This document shows, piece by piece, positions 20,260 to 31,226 of a DNA stretch of 64,000 nucleotides; within the stretch, counting starts at the first letter, position 1; each line of letters opens with the position of its first letter. Under the pieces are notes generated by a model. That model ran no database searches. It was given only the letters and a program-made list of their open reading frames with translations, and was not told the DNA's origin. The stretch lies in contig NC_061869.1 of NCBI RefSeq assembly GCF_907164915.1, positions 23,599,125 through 23,663,124 of the forward strand. Reading direction: 5' to 3'. Position numbers and translations under genes: made by a program. The stretch comes from Impatiens glandulifera. Taxonomy: Eukaryota > Streptophyta > Magnoliopsida > Ericales > Balsaminaceae.

Positions 20260-22815
20260 GGATAACCGGAGTAGAGGATGTAGCTTCTTTCTGTGTCGGA
20301 TCGGCATTCTCTACTTCATTAACCTGTCGGGCCATTTCCGCATCCGTCTGTTCTCTTTCCTTCAAAACCCGCAGTCTTTCATTTTCTTCTTCTTGGATCT
20401 TTAAGGCTGCCATTTCATTTTCTTTGATTCGTGCTTCGTCGGCTGCCATTTTAGCCGCGATCAATTCTTCAAGTTGTGGTGAAACCGCTTTCAATGAATA
20501 GTCGGTTTGAGCATGTCCCTCTTCAAGGGTTGCAACCCTTTGATCCGTCGAGCTGAGTCGCTGGTTCGTAGAGTCAATCATTCGGTGAGATGATTCTGTC
20601 CGTTCCTCCAGCTCTGCCTGCCATGGTGCTATAGTGTCGCGAAAAAATTCTTCGAGGCATGCCTTGATTCTTTCTTCGCATATAGCCATAGCCGACGCCA
20701 TCGGTTGATCTTTTCGTGGTGGCTCATTCTGACTAGATAGCAGATTATCCGTCCCAATGTTAATATGTTGTCAGTTAGAGGACTTACTTGAAGAAGTCTT
20801 GGTCGGGGACTTTGGTGGAGGAGAGGCGCTGACGGCCTTTCTTGAAGGTTGTCCGACGTCAGGCTCTGATCTTTGCACTCTTTCTTCATCATTAAATTCT
20901 GACCGAGAGGACTGGGGAGCTTCATACTCTCGACCGGCTTCTGATTTCAGCCGCGTCATTGTGTAATTCAATTCTTGAGCCGATTTCTTTAGTGCCTCCA
21001 GCACCATCTGATCAATGACGGTCATGTCATGGCATTGTTGTTGTATGCCAAAGATGGAGTCGGTGACTTCTTTTATCCTAGCGTGTGTCTCCACGAGCAT
21101 TCCTCTCTTAAGAGCAACCGCAACTCTTCTCGTTTTTGCCAAGTCAAAAACCGTATTCTCGAGTTCCACCAGCGTTTCCCATTTCAGATGGGCAGGACAT
21201 TCTGAAAGCATGTCGGCAAATCAGATTTCCGTTTTAATAGTAGCCCATTCATAGAATACGTTACTTCGTTCGTGTGCCTTCTCATTGAGCTACTTTATGA
21301 CTTCGGCCACAACCGTATTTCCCATAACTTCGATTAAGTCTTTTCAGATTTGTTTCCTTCAGTTGTTTCCGGTTGATTGACTGGACCGGTTTTGTTTTCA
21401 ACATTTACTGTTGGATGGCCTTCATCGTCATCCACTTGATCGACTACTTTCTCTTTTCCTTTGTTACTTGCCTTATCCATGTTGTTAAACTAATCCCTCT
21501 CGTTTTTGTTATCAGGAGATTTAGATGAGGCATTAACCATATGAGCTAAGTCGTCCTTGGAGCGGCTAGAAATGCTAGCCGTGGAGATAGCAGGGTTAGG
21601 AACATCGGCCTGAATATTCACTGAGTCGGATGCATGAGGGGCGGATTTTGTCCTTTCACTTCCGGTTTCTTCTGCCACCGGAGCCTTCTTCTTCTTAGGT
21701 TGGGTTTTCTTGACTTGAGCCTTCGTCTGTTTAACTGCCGAGACTTTCGTCTTGTCGGTTCTCGTAAAATGGACGGATTTTACTATCTTACTGCTTGGAA
21801 GGAAAATTCCTGAACTGGTCTTGATATTAAGGTGAAGTATAAGTTTGCCTAGTGGTATGGCGTATCCCTGAGATCGGTTTGAATTAGGATCCACCATCTC
21901 GCATAGGTTGGAGAAGATTACCTCGGTCCAATTAATCTTTTCTCCTTTGACAATGCCGGTCATTCTTTCAATCTTTAAATTGGTGAGACTGTCGAAATTT
22001 CCTCCCCTTGCCTGAATTGATTTGGATATGATGTCGCAGAGCGGCCTGTATTCAGGTTTCAGGTCGCCTTTCTTACCAGACGCTGCCACCGGTTCGTTTG
22101 TGTAGGAGATTTCACAGCAAACTGTCAGGGTTTCATCTTCATCCCCATCCTCAGTGAAGTCACGACCCTCCGTTGGTAGATGAAAAACCTCAGCAAGTAG
22201 TTCCTTTGTGATATCAAAGGTCTGTCCACCGACCGACATGGAGATGACTTCCTCATTTAATTTGGCGTTTGTGAAGAACTCCGTCACCGCATCCTGATAG
22301 ATGACGAACGGACCGTTCAGGAAGTTTTCCAGACCCGATGCTGTGATTAATTCTATTACGTGTCGAGCTTTTTTCGAACCATTGCTTCGAATTTCTTCGA
22401 AGTCGACTTGCACGATGTGGACAAAAAGAGCAGAATCCCGACCCATTTTAGTGTTAGGAGTGTGATAGAAAGCTTGGATTGTTTAGAGTGATTACAAGAG
22501 AGAGAAAGTAGAAAGCGTAAAAATGAATTTGTGAGAGATGTGATGTATTTATAGACCACGTGGGACGCATCTCAGAATGCGAACCGGCGCATTGAAAGAT
22601 GTGAACTGACAAATCCGGAAAGGGCGCCAGTTTTTTCCTCCAAAACTGCTGGCGGTAATTTTGAGCGGTAAAATTTTGATGATAGGTAATGATTTAATCG
22701 ACAAAGATTTTTAATTATAAGAATAGAACTACACTGACATATTGAAAATAGAACTGATGTTACATCATTTGGAAAAGCATGAGCGGCTAAATAAAGAGAC
22801 CGTTCTAGAAGGAAC

Positions 22816-23527
22816 CTAGTGATACAACCGATTAACAATCCTAGTCATCTTGTCTTCCACCGATTCCTTGGTGAGGACTTTTGTCGGATTCACCAGTGAT
22901 CCCGGTCCAAGATTTGGGACGATTGATCGAATGATTCGGCTCAGCTGAGGAGCGTAGCCGAGCTTCCTCTTGGTTTCAACCATTGTCTTCAGGTTATCAA
23001 AGATAACCGAGGCCCAGTTGATGGGAGTTGGACTGACGATGTAGGTCATCATATCGAAAGCCTTTTTGGTGTAGTTTTGATTCGAAACTTGACACAATGG
23101 ATCGGTTGACGATTTCATGAAGTATTTGGATGTGAGGGGCAAGATTGGCTTTGAGGTCGTTGTTTTGAACTGGTGTTTCAGAGATGGAGAACATGTCAGC
23201 ATATTCGTCATGCGTCCTGTTCACTCGAGGTGGGAAATCCGAAAATCCCTTAGTCGGGAGGTTGAACATTTCAGAGATTGTGTCTTCCGAGATTTGAATG
23301 ATAGTGTTATCGTTTATGATGGAGACGATGAGATTGTCAAGCATGGAAGCATTGGAAAAGAACTCCAATACCTCAGGAAGTAGAATGGATTCAGATTCTT
23401 CCAGAAATCCGCGAAGACCGGTGCCGATGAGTGATTCAAACAGGATCTCCTTTGTTTCAATATCATCAGAGGAGAGCACCGATTCAAAGTTAACACATAG
23501 GAAGTTTCGAAGTGTTGGGTGAGACAT
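22816..23527 (-). pseudogene. Accessory ORF B of the 14.9-kb element
   Basis: Paralogue of ORF A and of the N-terminal domain of gene C. From the start at 23527: CVNFESV, GLRGFLEESES, LLPEVLEFFSNASM near residue 60, ISEMFNLPTKGFSDF near 95. After one frameshift around 23060-23110 it continues as FDMMTYIVSPTPINWASVIF and GYAPQLSRII, ending near 22816. This gives about 237 codons, the same as ORF A. It lies 481 bp after A and 370 bp before C. There is no signal peptide or membrane segment, so it does not look like an envelope protein. Confidence 0.75.
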
Positions 23528-24007
23528 TTTCCAGAATGTGCTGAAAGAGATGGAGGTTGTGTTCTTTACAAAATGTATTGTGATCTTTGAAGGAAATTGT
23601 TACTTCTTAAATAGAGTGTAAATGAGGGAAGGATAACGTAAGGACATTAATTATGAGATTCTTGTCATTTATGAGATGTCCTATCAATGCTTGAGGGATA
23701 TTTATGTTTTCAAAACAAATTTCTTGGAAAGTGGTAGTTTTGACTGGTCATGAGAACCGAGGTTTAGAATCTAGTTGGAAACCGACTGAATTTAATGTTT
23801 TTGTAGTTTCTCATGCAACTAGAATTTAATATGCCAAAAATAGATTAAAAAAATAGGTAATATTAAGCCGATGTGAAGTAGTGTCACAGGAAATGAAGAG
23901 AAACACATAGAAGATCAACATAATTAAATGTACAATCGGTGCATGCAACAAAATGACCGGTTGTCCGAAGAGATTGTTTCTTAGCGGCTGGAGGAGGAGC
24001 TGCCTCT

Positions 24008-24730
24008 CTACTTCTTCTTCCAAGCTTTCTCGAAGCGGTCGAAGAATGAGTCGGCCGAATCTCCTGTCATAATCTGAAGTGGGCTTAATCCCACGCCCGG
24101 ACAGAGAGGAACACCGAGATCGAAAAGGAGATATCTTATATTTGGAATGTAACCGGTGTGACGAGTGGAGATCATCCAGATTAGGTTGTCAAAAAGCAAC
24201 CTTGACCAGTTAACCGAAACTTTATTTGTGATGGTGGTCATGATGTCAAAAGATTTGGTGCAGAAGACGTTGGTAACATCCTTTCCAGGGTTAGATTTAC
24301 CAACGATATCGTTGAGAAGCTAATATTCAGCCCTCAACGAGGATCTTGCCCCGTGATCATCAACAGAAAGAGGAGAGTGAGAAAAATGCTGAAACATTGC
24401 GGCCTTTTGTTCCGCCGAAGGAGAAAAGTCGGTGAAACCTTCTCTTGGTAGATCATAGCACCGAGCAAAGTCTTTCTTGGTGAACTCAAATACAGTACCT
24501 CTCACCTTGGACTGGATGAGAGTGTCGTAAAAGGGAGTACCGGGGAAGACTATTGCGTTTTGAAAGAACTCCATAACAGTATCAGGGAAGATGATGTGTC
24601 GGTCATCAAGGAAATTTCGTAGGCCGGAATTTTCAATCGATTTGAACATTTTGTAAATTTCGAAATGGTTTGTTCCCATAGCTGAGTCAAAATCGATTTG
24701 AAGCATGTTTTGGAATGAAGTTTGAGACAT
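24008..24730 (-). pseudogene. Accessory ORF A of the 14.9-kb element (one in-frame stop)
   Basis: A single reading frame of 240 codons from ATG at 24730, interrupted only by TAG at 24320-24322 (codon 137). Segments: QIDFDSAM, GLRNFLDDRHIIFPDTVMEF then FQNA, FARCYDLPREGFTDF, then after the stop LLNDIVGKSNPGKD, FDIMTTITNKVSVNWSRLLF, GYIPNIRYLLFDLGV and a basic C terminus. The three-fold repeated pattern (FFxNA, LP-x-G-F-x-D-F, NW-x-x-x-x-F-x-N-L) defines the family shared with ORFs B and C. It is the first gene after pol. Function is unknown; the family is known to me only as retroelement-associated plant proteins. Confidence 0.8.
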
Positions 24731-25330
24731 TTTGATCTAGTGGAATGAGAGAGATTTCTAAGAGGTGTAGAGTATTTTAGATGTGTGATTATGTGTTGAT
24801 GTTCATCTAACTTATATATTAGACAATTGATGGTGTTATCTAATGGATGATGCACGTTGTATCTTATTAACCGTCGGATAAGAGATCTTACCAGGATAGG
24901 GTGTGATTATAGCCTAAGGTGTGAGTCATAGGCCTAGACGGTGAGAGATATCATATCTTCACGTCTTTTGAGGCATGACTGCTTTGTTTTGAAAAGGAAT
25001 CTTTTCAGAACAGATACGTCCAAACACAATCAGTTATTCCCTTTTGTTGGAAAGCCAAATATTCCAAAGTAAGTATATCCAAACCGGTTGGTTTTCAGTT
25101 ATTAGTCCCGATGTAGTTATTTGGTTAAGTACTAAATAACTGGTCGGTTTACTGCAACTAAGAAGCAAAGCGATTTTTCAATAAATATAGTGGTAATTTC
25201 ATTTTCTGACATTTTAAGAAGAACTGCTGGTTTTGTCTGTCCGAACCGAGTTTTCTTTTTAAAGAAAATATCTCAGTAATTTCGGTTAAAGATTTTAAGA
25301 GATAAGTTGATTCATATCGGCAAGACCAAG
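24731..25330. other. Non-coding spacer between pol and accessory ORF A
   Basis: No supported frame. The frame 24550-24855 is a shadow of ORF A. The spacer could hold a leader or promoter for the accessory ORFs, but no convincing TATA box or splice acceptor stood out. Confidence 0.5.
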
Positions 25331-25360
25331 AATATTTCTGAAGTAAGAAAACTTAGCTTC

Positions 25361-26056
25361 CTACAGAGGCTTTGTGAAGATGTCGGCAACTTGTTGGTCG
25401 GTTAATACATATTCTAACCGGATGTGCTTCTGTTGGACATGTTCTCGGATGAAATGATATCTTATATCAATATGCTTAGTTCTTGAATGTAGAACCGGAT
25501 TATATGTGATTGCTATTGTACTTGTGTTGTCACAGAATATTGGAGACTCTTCGGCGGTGATACCGAAATCTCTTAGTTGCTGTTGGATCCATAGAAGTTG
25601 AGCACAATAACTTCCGGCTTCTAGGTATTCAGCTTCTCCGGTTGACGTAGCAACCGATGTTTGCTTCTTACTATACCATGAAATGAGTCGATCTCCTAAA
25701 AATTGACATATTCCACTGGTACTTTTTCAATCAACTTTACATCCTGCATAGTCTGCATCATAGTAACTTGTTAGATTAAAACTGGAGTCCTTCGGATACC
25801 ACATTCCGACTTCCGGGGTTCCCTTTAGATATTTCAGAATTCGTTTGGAGGCTGTGTAGTGAGATTGTTTAAGATTAGCCTGGAATCTTCCACATACTCT
25901 GACCGCAAATAATATGTCTGGTCGGCTTGCTGTCAGGTAGAGAAGTGAACCGATGATTCCACGATAGGCTGTCAGATTTACTCCCTGACCGTCATCATCT
26001 TTGTCCAGCTTGATTGATGAACTCATTGGAGTGGAGGCAGGGGAACATATTTCCAT
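25361..26056 (-). pseudogene. RT C-terminal part and RNase H of the 14.9-kb element
   Basis: 25727-26056 has the copia segment YRGIIGSLLYLTASRPDI, followed by KRILKYLKGT and the RNase H start YDADYAGCKVD. A stop at 25725 is followed in frame by the rest of RNase H: SWYSKKQTSVATSTGEAEY, CDNTSTIAI and HSRTKHIDIRYHFIREHV, ending TDQQVADIFTKPL with TAG at 25361-25363. The catalytic Asp and Glu positions typical of copia RNase H (DADYAG, TGEAEY, CDN) are present; the break is the stop codon. Confidence 0.85.
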
Positions 26057-26113
26057 CCCAAATTTCTTTAGTAATTCCCTTGTGTATTTAGACTGATTAT
26101 TGAATGTTCCTCC

Positions 26114-26820
26114 TTAGATTTGTCGAACCTGAAGACCTAGGAAGAAGCTTAATTCTCCCATCATACTCATTTCAATCTTGTTAGTCATTAGTTTTGAAAA
26201 TTTGTCGCATAGCTTAGGATCAGTTGAGCCGAAAATGATGTCATCTACATATATTTGAACAAGTAAAATATGTTCTTTCTTCTCGAATTTAAATAGGGTC
26301 TTATCTACTGAACCTATGGTGAATTCATGATTGATCAGGAATTTTGTTAAGGTATCATACCAAGCTCTAGGAGCTTGTTTTAAACCGTAAAGGGCTTTGT
26401 TTAGTCGATACACATGATTAATCAGGTCAACATTCTTAAAACCGGGTGGTTGTTCAACATATACTTCTTCACGTAATTCACCATTTAAGAATGCACTTTT
26501 AACATAATTTGAAACACCTTAAAATTTTTGAAAGCAGCAAATGCTAGAAAAATTCTAATGGCTTCAATTCTAGCTACAGGAGCAAATTATTCTTCAAAAT
26601 CAATGCCTTCTTCCTGTTTGTATCCTTGTGCCACTAATCTAGCTTTGTTCCTCGTAACCAAACCGTTTTCATTGAGCTTATTTCTGAATACCCATCTAGT
26701 TCCAATAACCGGTTGATTTTTCGGTTTAGGAACTAAGTACCATACTTTATTACTCTCAAACTGGTTTAACTCTTCTTGCATTGTTAAAATCCAATCTGAA
26801 TCTAATAATACTTCATCCAC
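26114..26820 (-). pseudogene. Copia reverse transcriptase of the 14.9-kb element
   Basis: 26587-26820 has WILTMQEELNQFESNKVW and GTRWVFRNKLNENG, the classic N-terminal RT motifs. 26114-26413 has [16 protein letters not shown], the catalytic YVDDIIFGS, and [13 protein letters not shown]. The two frames are separated by frameshifts around 26420-26590. The polymerase active-site Asp pair is intact. The start near 26820 is a chance Met inside the domain, not a true start. Confidence 0.9.
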
Positions 26821-27114
26821 CTTTTTCGACTAAATCTGGGATATGAAGGCGGAGTTTTCATATTCTTCCAGTAATTGTCGCCTAGTTCGGATGGGTAGTG
26901 AAGGGTTACCTATAATAAGCTTAGGAGGATGGTTTATGTTCCTTTTGAAATTCGGTTTAGAGATGTCTACCAAATTACCGGTTATTTGATCAAGGCTATA
27001 CACATCAGTAGGCTGAACAATAATGTTAGACCGACCGATTTCCTCAGTTGAGACTGAGGTGTCAACTTCCTGCTGTTTGGCAGCTTGATCCGAGTGGGTT
27101 TCAACAATACCCGT

Positions 27115-27897
27115 TTAGTCATGGACAAATCTTCTGAAAACTGGAATTTCATTTTTACTATCAGAATGGATAATTTGATTTTCCAATCTGTTGTGTAGAT
27201 CAAAGGATGATGCAGTGTTACTTTCAACCGATTCATCAAATACAACATGAAGAGATTCTTCCACAGTTGAAGTTCTAGTATTATATACTCTATATGCCTT
27301 ATTAACTGCTGAGTATCCTAGCATTATCCCAACATCAGATTTTGCATCAAACACATTTAAGTAACTTTTTCCATTTATGTGAATGTAGCATTTACAACCG
27401 AAAATCCTAAAGTACCGAATGTTAGGAACTCTATTAAAATATACTTTGTATGGTGTTTTATTGCGATGTTTGTTAATCATAGACCAGTTTTGTGTATAAC
27501 ATGCAGTACTAATAGCTTCGGCCCAAAATTTTTGAGCAATACCTGAATCGGCTATCATAGACCTCGCGACTTCCTTGAGAGTTCGGTTTCTTCTCTTAGC
27601 CAGGCCGTTCTGTTGAGGAGTTCTAGCACTTGACAACTCGTGTCTAATGCCGGATTACTCAAGAAATGCATTTAAAGTACTATTTGTAAATTCAGTTCCT
27701 CTATCACTTCTAATGGTATTTATACGTGTTGATTTCTCATTTTGTAAATGTTTAAGCAGTGTAATTAAATTAGATACGGTGTCACCTTTGGAAGCCAAAA
27801 ATATGACCCATGTATATCTAGAGTAATCATGAATAACAACCAAAGTGTGATGCATACCGCCTAAAATGGTGACCCTAATAGGTCCAAATAAATTCAT
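27115..27897 (-). pseudogene. Integrase of the 14.9-kb element
   Basis: 27655-27897 opens MNLFGPIRV, where the first catalytic Asp of D-x-F-GP is Asn, and keeps the second in IRSDRGTEF. 27115-27636 reads TPQQNGLAKRRNRTL, so the third catalytic residue Glu is Lys. It continues through FGCKCYIHING and GYSAVNKAYRVYN. A stop around 27655 separates the halves. Two of three catalytic residues are lost, both by G-to-A changes on the coding strand. Confidence 0.9.
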
Positions 27898-27951
27898 GTG
27901 AAGAAGTTCCAGACATCGGTTAGACTGAATATTTCCTTTGCTCTTAAAGGT

Positions 27952-28490
27952 TTACTTAGTCTGTTTACCCATTTGACATGCTGAACATACTTTTTCTTTA
28001 TTGAATCTTATGTCAGGAATTCCTTCAACTAGCTTTTTAGTGCGAATATAGTTTATAGTCTTGAAGTTTAGGTGGTTTAATCTCTTATGCCACAACCAGG
28101 TTTGATCGTTTATGGCTACCATACAAACAGGATATTCAATATTATTCTTCCAGTCTACTTTGTAGATATTTCCTAGCCTATTTTCGGTTAGTAATGTGTT
28201 ACCCTGAGAATCTTTAACTAAGCATGCATGTTTATGAAATTCTACAGTATATCCAGCGTCACACATTTGAATAATACTTAGCAGATTGAAGTGTAAATTT
28301 TTAACAAGAAGTACATTGTTAATTGTTAAATTACCATGGACAATCTTACCCTTGCCCACAGTTCTACCTCTTGAGTTATCACCAAAGACTATCATTGAAC
28401 CGGCTTCTATTTTAATGTCGGTCAGAAAATTGTTGTTTCCAATCATATGTTTGGAGCAACGGCTGTCTAAATATCACTCAGAATTTCCTA
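27952..28490 (-). pseudogene. Protease and GAG-pre-integrase of the 14.9-kb element
   Basis: Upstream of the open frame starting 28446 the translation gives a TGA in place of the Trp of W-Y-L-D, then LDSRCSKHMIGN, so the protease D-S-G is D-S-R. Downstream are VLLVKNLHFNLLSI, a typical copia protease tail, and the GAG-pre-integrase signature LWHKRLNHLNF with CSACQMGKQTK. A catalytically dead protease would leave the polyprotein uncleaved. Confidence 0.85.
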
Positions 28491-28546
28491 GCTACTTCTT
28501 CATAACCTGTAAAATACATATATTTACAACTATTTGGTACCCACAT

Positions 28547-29053
28547 TTACTTGGGTCCGTGGTTGATTAGTCTCTTGGGTATCCATACTTTGATTATTCG
28601 CATAATTTTCCGAGAGATGGTTTTGATGGTTCTACATGCGCTAGGTTTGGTGTGTTTCTGTCTATTTATTGGTGCCTTGTGATGTTGAGGTGAGATTTGG
28701 TCGGTGTAGTATGGGTACCTGTTGTTTAGTTGAGTAGGTTTTCTTCTCTCAGGACGAGACCATTTGATTGTGTCGGTTGGACCTACATATGTTATTTCAT
28801 TAGCTAATTTTGAATCATGAGATGATTCAGTATTGGTTGAAGAGCTCTTGACAAAGCTTATAAATGGAAGCTTGTCTTTAGTGAGATTCAATTCGCTGAG
28901 AGGTTTGTGTTGGGTGGGTGTTTTACTATCATAACCGAGACCAAATTTACAATTATAGGGTCTTCGATAGCTCGTCATTTTACTAACTGCTTCACTAGAA
29001 CTCTTCCATGCTGCCATTAAGTACTCAATTCGTTCATCTTTTTCTTCGATCAA
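28547..29053 (-). pseudogene. Gag C-terminal region of the 14.9-kb element
   Basis: Out of frame with the main gag (shift near 29060-29116), this segment has FGLGYDSKTPTQHKPLSEL and LPFISFVKSS, matching the equivalent part of the gag-only elements (SLGFDNSCPNES, LKPISFVKDS). It is the spacer between the zinc knuckle and protease in this lineage. Confidence 0.7.
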
Positions 29054-29115
29054 CTCTTGAACTGACTCCTTGAGTTGTTTATTCTTAGAGGATAGTTCAG
29101 GTGTTGCATCGATTT

Positions 29116-30324
29116 CTATGATCTCATCGTGTTGAACACTTTCGGTTTCAAGGTTGGGCGGACTTGTGTTAAGGGGTCGGTTCCAAAATTAAGTCGGGTT
29201 GGTACTATAGTTGATAGATATTTATACTTTGCTACCATGGCATTTAGTGTAGTAACTATGTCATCTTTAGTAAATTCATCACAGGAAAAATTAAATACAT
29301 GTTCCTCATTTGCCATGAGGCAAGAAATTTCATCATCATCGCTGTCACTATGGGCCCATAGGCTTCCTCCATCATCGGCTATCATTGCTTTCTGAATTTC
29401 CTTTCCTTCACCGGTTTGTGGGTAGTTGTTTCGTTGGTTCTGATCATCCGGTTTTCGGTCATCCCGTCTTGGCTTTCTGCATTCCCACCTGTAATGTCCC
29501 AGACCATCACAGTTATAACACCTAATATTAGATTTATCACCGTAATTATAGTTGTAGTTGTTTGTCGGTTGGATTTTCTTCATGAATCTGCCAAACTTCT
29601 TTGCGAGCATTGCCATTGCATCCTTAGAGAATTGTTCTGCGGATTTGATTTGTATAGCGGTCGCTGGTTCTATGGATGTGACTAGTGCCTTAGTAGCGGT
29701 TGACGTTGATACTTCATTTTCGATCCTGGATCTCATTTCGAACTCATATGCCTTCAGATCCTCAAATATATCATGTAGCTTCATCTTATCTAGGCAGTTT
29801 GATTTTCTCATCACCATTGTCTTTATATACCATGCACTAGGAAGAGATCTCAAAGCTTTGATGATTGTTTCCTTGTTATCATATTTCTTTCCGAGAACCG
29901 ACAGCTCATTTACCACATTTGTGAAACAATCACTGAACTCCTTCATGGTTTCACTTGGCCTCATTTTGATGTTTTCAAACTTCTGGGTAGCCACAATTAT
30001 CTTGTTTTCCTTGGTTCTTTCATTTCCCTCATGGAGTTGAATCACCGTTTCCCATGCCTCCTTTGCAGTTTTGCATTCTCTGACCTTACTAAAAGTGTTT
30101 CTGTCTAGAGACTTGAAGATGTGGCTTCTGTAGTGATTATCCAGATTGTTTCTTCTTTTATCATCAGCTGTCCATTCCTTTCTATCCTTCTCAATCTTTA
30201 TCGGTCCATCAGACAAAATTAATGTCATCTCATCATCCATAGTGACTAGGTGCAGATGCATGCATATTTTCCAGTTAGCGAAATCGTCTCCTTCTAGCAT
30301 TGGAGGCTTCTCGCTGAAAGTCAT
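29116..30324 (-). CDS. Gag of the 14.9-kb copia element
   Basis: The longest intact frame of the element. It is open from 30444 inside the leader and LTR, but the likely start is the ATG at 30324 (MTFSEKPPMLEGDDF), which lies just after the primer-binding site and matches the gag start of the element at 63921 (KPPMLN). Motifs: WKICMHLHL, LSDGPIKI, KEAWETVIQLHEG, LRSLPSAW, and one CCHC knuckle CYNCDGLGHYRWEC about residue 315. It ends in an acidic stretch. It would form the virus-like particle and bind element RNA. Probably still translatable if transcribed, though the 5' LTR has lost its TATA box. Confidence 0.85.
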   Translation of the reverse strand: MTFSEKPPMLEGDDFANWKICMHLHLVTMDDEMTLILSDGPIKIEKDRKEWTADDKRRNNLDNHYRSHIFKSLDRNTFSKVRECKTAKEAWETVIQLHEGNERTKENKIIVATQKFENIKMRPSETMKEFSDCFTNVVNELSVLGKKYDNKETIIKALRSLPSAWYIKTMVMRKSNCLDKMKLHDIFEDLKAYEFEMRSRIENEVSTSTATKALVTSIEPATAIQIKSAEQFSKDAMAMLAKKFGRFMKKIQPTNNYNYNYGDKSNIRCYNCDGLGHYRWECRKPRRDDRKPDDQNQRNNYPQTGEGKEIQKAMIADDGGSLWAHSDSDDDEISCLMANEEHVFNFSCDEFTKDDIVTTLNAMVAKYKYLSTIVPTRLNFGTDPLTQVRPTLKPKVFNTMRS

Positions 30325-30364
30325 GCTTGCTTGCTCCGTGTTGCTTAAGTATTGAAACTGACTG

Positions 30365-30376
30365 CTTTGATACCAA
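30365..30376 (-). other. Primer-binding site of the 14.9-kb element
   Basis: Minus-strand TTGGTATCAAAGC, one mismatch from the initiator-Met tRNA complement TGGTATCAGAGC. It directly abuts the 5' LTR end at 30378. Confidence 0.85.
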
Positions 30377-30377
30377 T

Positions 30378-31226
30378 TATTAGGATCTAGATCGCCGATA
30401 GTGGACCGGGGTCCGGCTAAAGGATAATCTCTGACCACACTCAACGGTTGGCGCTAATTCGGTTAAGAATTAACACATGTTTTAATACTACACAAGCTGT
30501 CACAAACCCTTGAACCGAGTTCAAGTGCGGAAGTGGTTTGTTTCAGATCGAAGCAACACACACACAGGATGAATAAAGATGAGATTTGGAGAGTATCGGT
30601 TTGAAAAATAGTAGGGCAGTTAGTATGATATTAGTCGGTTAGGACATAGAACCGGTACGAAATAAAGTATGAGACAAGTTTTTATGGGTGTTCGGAGATA
30701 AAACTCCTAATTCACCCCTTCTTCTCAAACAACGAGAAGGATATTCACTAAGGAATACTTTGATGTAATCTTCTACAGCCTGCAACATATCATCAGACTT
30801 GTATGAATATGGCAATGTTACAGTCCGATCTTTTGATGTAATCTTCTGCATATACTCAAAGTATTTGTTTGCACCAATTTGTACATTGTTCTCAATTTAA
30901 TATCCTTGACTTTTTTCTCTAAATAGTCTTCTCGTTGGATTTGGATTGTATTCTTCACTTCAACTGATTATGTTTACAGGTTGTTTAGTTCAACCGGATA
31001 GCTTCAGGTTTTGGATTTTGCTTCTTCTAGCCGGCTTGATTTCTTGACCGTTCTTCACTTTAATTGATTATGTTTGCAGGTTGTTTAGTTCAACCGGATA
31101 ACTTCAGGTTTTGGATTTTTCTTCTTCTATCCGGCTTGATTTCTTGACCGGTTGGAATTCTTGACCGTTCCTGCACAATAAGTTTGTTTTGTTGAGTTCT
31201 TATTAACCGGTCAATTTGATCTAACA
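30378..31226 (-). mobile_element. 5' LTR of the 14.9-kb element (internally deleted)
   Basis: 849 bp against 1274 bp for the 3' LTR. The inner end reads TATTAGGATC on the plus strand, so the canonical TG became TA. A deletion of about 414 bp, corresponding to 16704-17118 of the 3' LTR, removes the TATA box and ACCGTTG module. Confidence 0.9.

Larger units (their letters stand above)
17925..22446 (-). pseudogene. Accessory gene C of the 14.9-kb element (long form)
   Basis: Originally one long reading frame series. N-terminal domain 22446-21490 (318 aa): VDFEEI, FVIYQDAVTEFFTNA near residue 50, LAEVFHLPTEGRDF near 90, INWTEVIFSNLCEM near 170, then a Lys-rich tail. Middle region 21300-20771 is in one frame with TAG and TGA stops (FYEWATIKTEI, LVELENTVFDLAKTRRV). 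A coiled-coil region begins near 20701 (CEERIKACLEEFF, then long Glu/Lys heptads). The C terminus 18349-17925 is Pro-rich (PPSPFPHRTP, SRPGFDPCNPGKG) with a stop near 18190. A truncated LTR at 18350-20182 splits it. The N-terminal domain resembles plant retroelement-associated proteins I know as putative plant transposon protein domains. Function is unknown. Confidence 0.7.
16326..31226 (-). mobile_element. 14.9-kb Ty1/copia element with accessory ORFs
   Basis: The element begins TGTTAAGATC and ends GATCTAACA, is flanked by a GAAGT target duplication (16321-16325 and 31227-31231), and the uninterrupted site is seen at 60805-60815. In minus orientation: 5' LTR 30378-31226, primer-binding site 30365-30376, gag 30324-28547, pol 28446-25361, then ~7.7 kb with three related accessory ORFs, a polypurine tract beside 17599, and 3' LTR 16326-17599. 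All key enzymes carry mutations. Typical copia elements are about 5 kb, so the 3' extension is the striking feature. Confidence 0.95.

Noticed and set aside
21490..24730. Envelope (env-like) genes as in errantivirus-like or Sire-type elements
   Set aside because: Position fits, but ORFs A-C have no signal peptide, transmembrane segment or cleavage site, and show mutual similarity to a soluble domain pattern.
29558..30040. 160-codon plus-strand frame
   Set aside because: Antisense shadow of gag of the 14.9-kb element.
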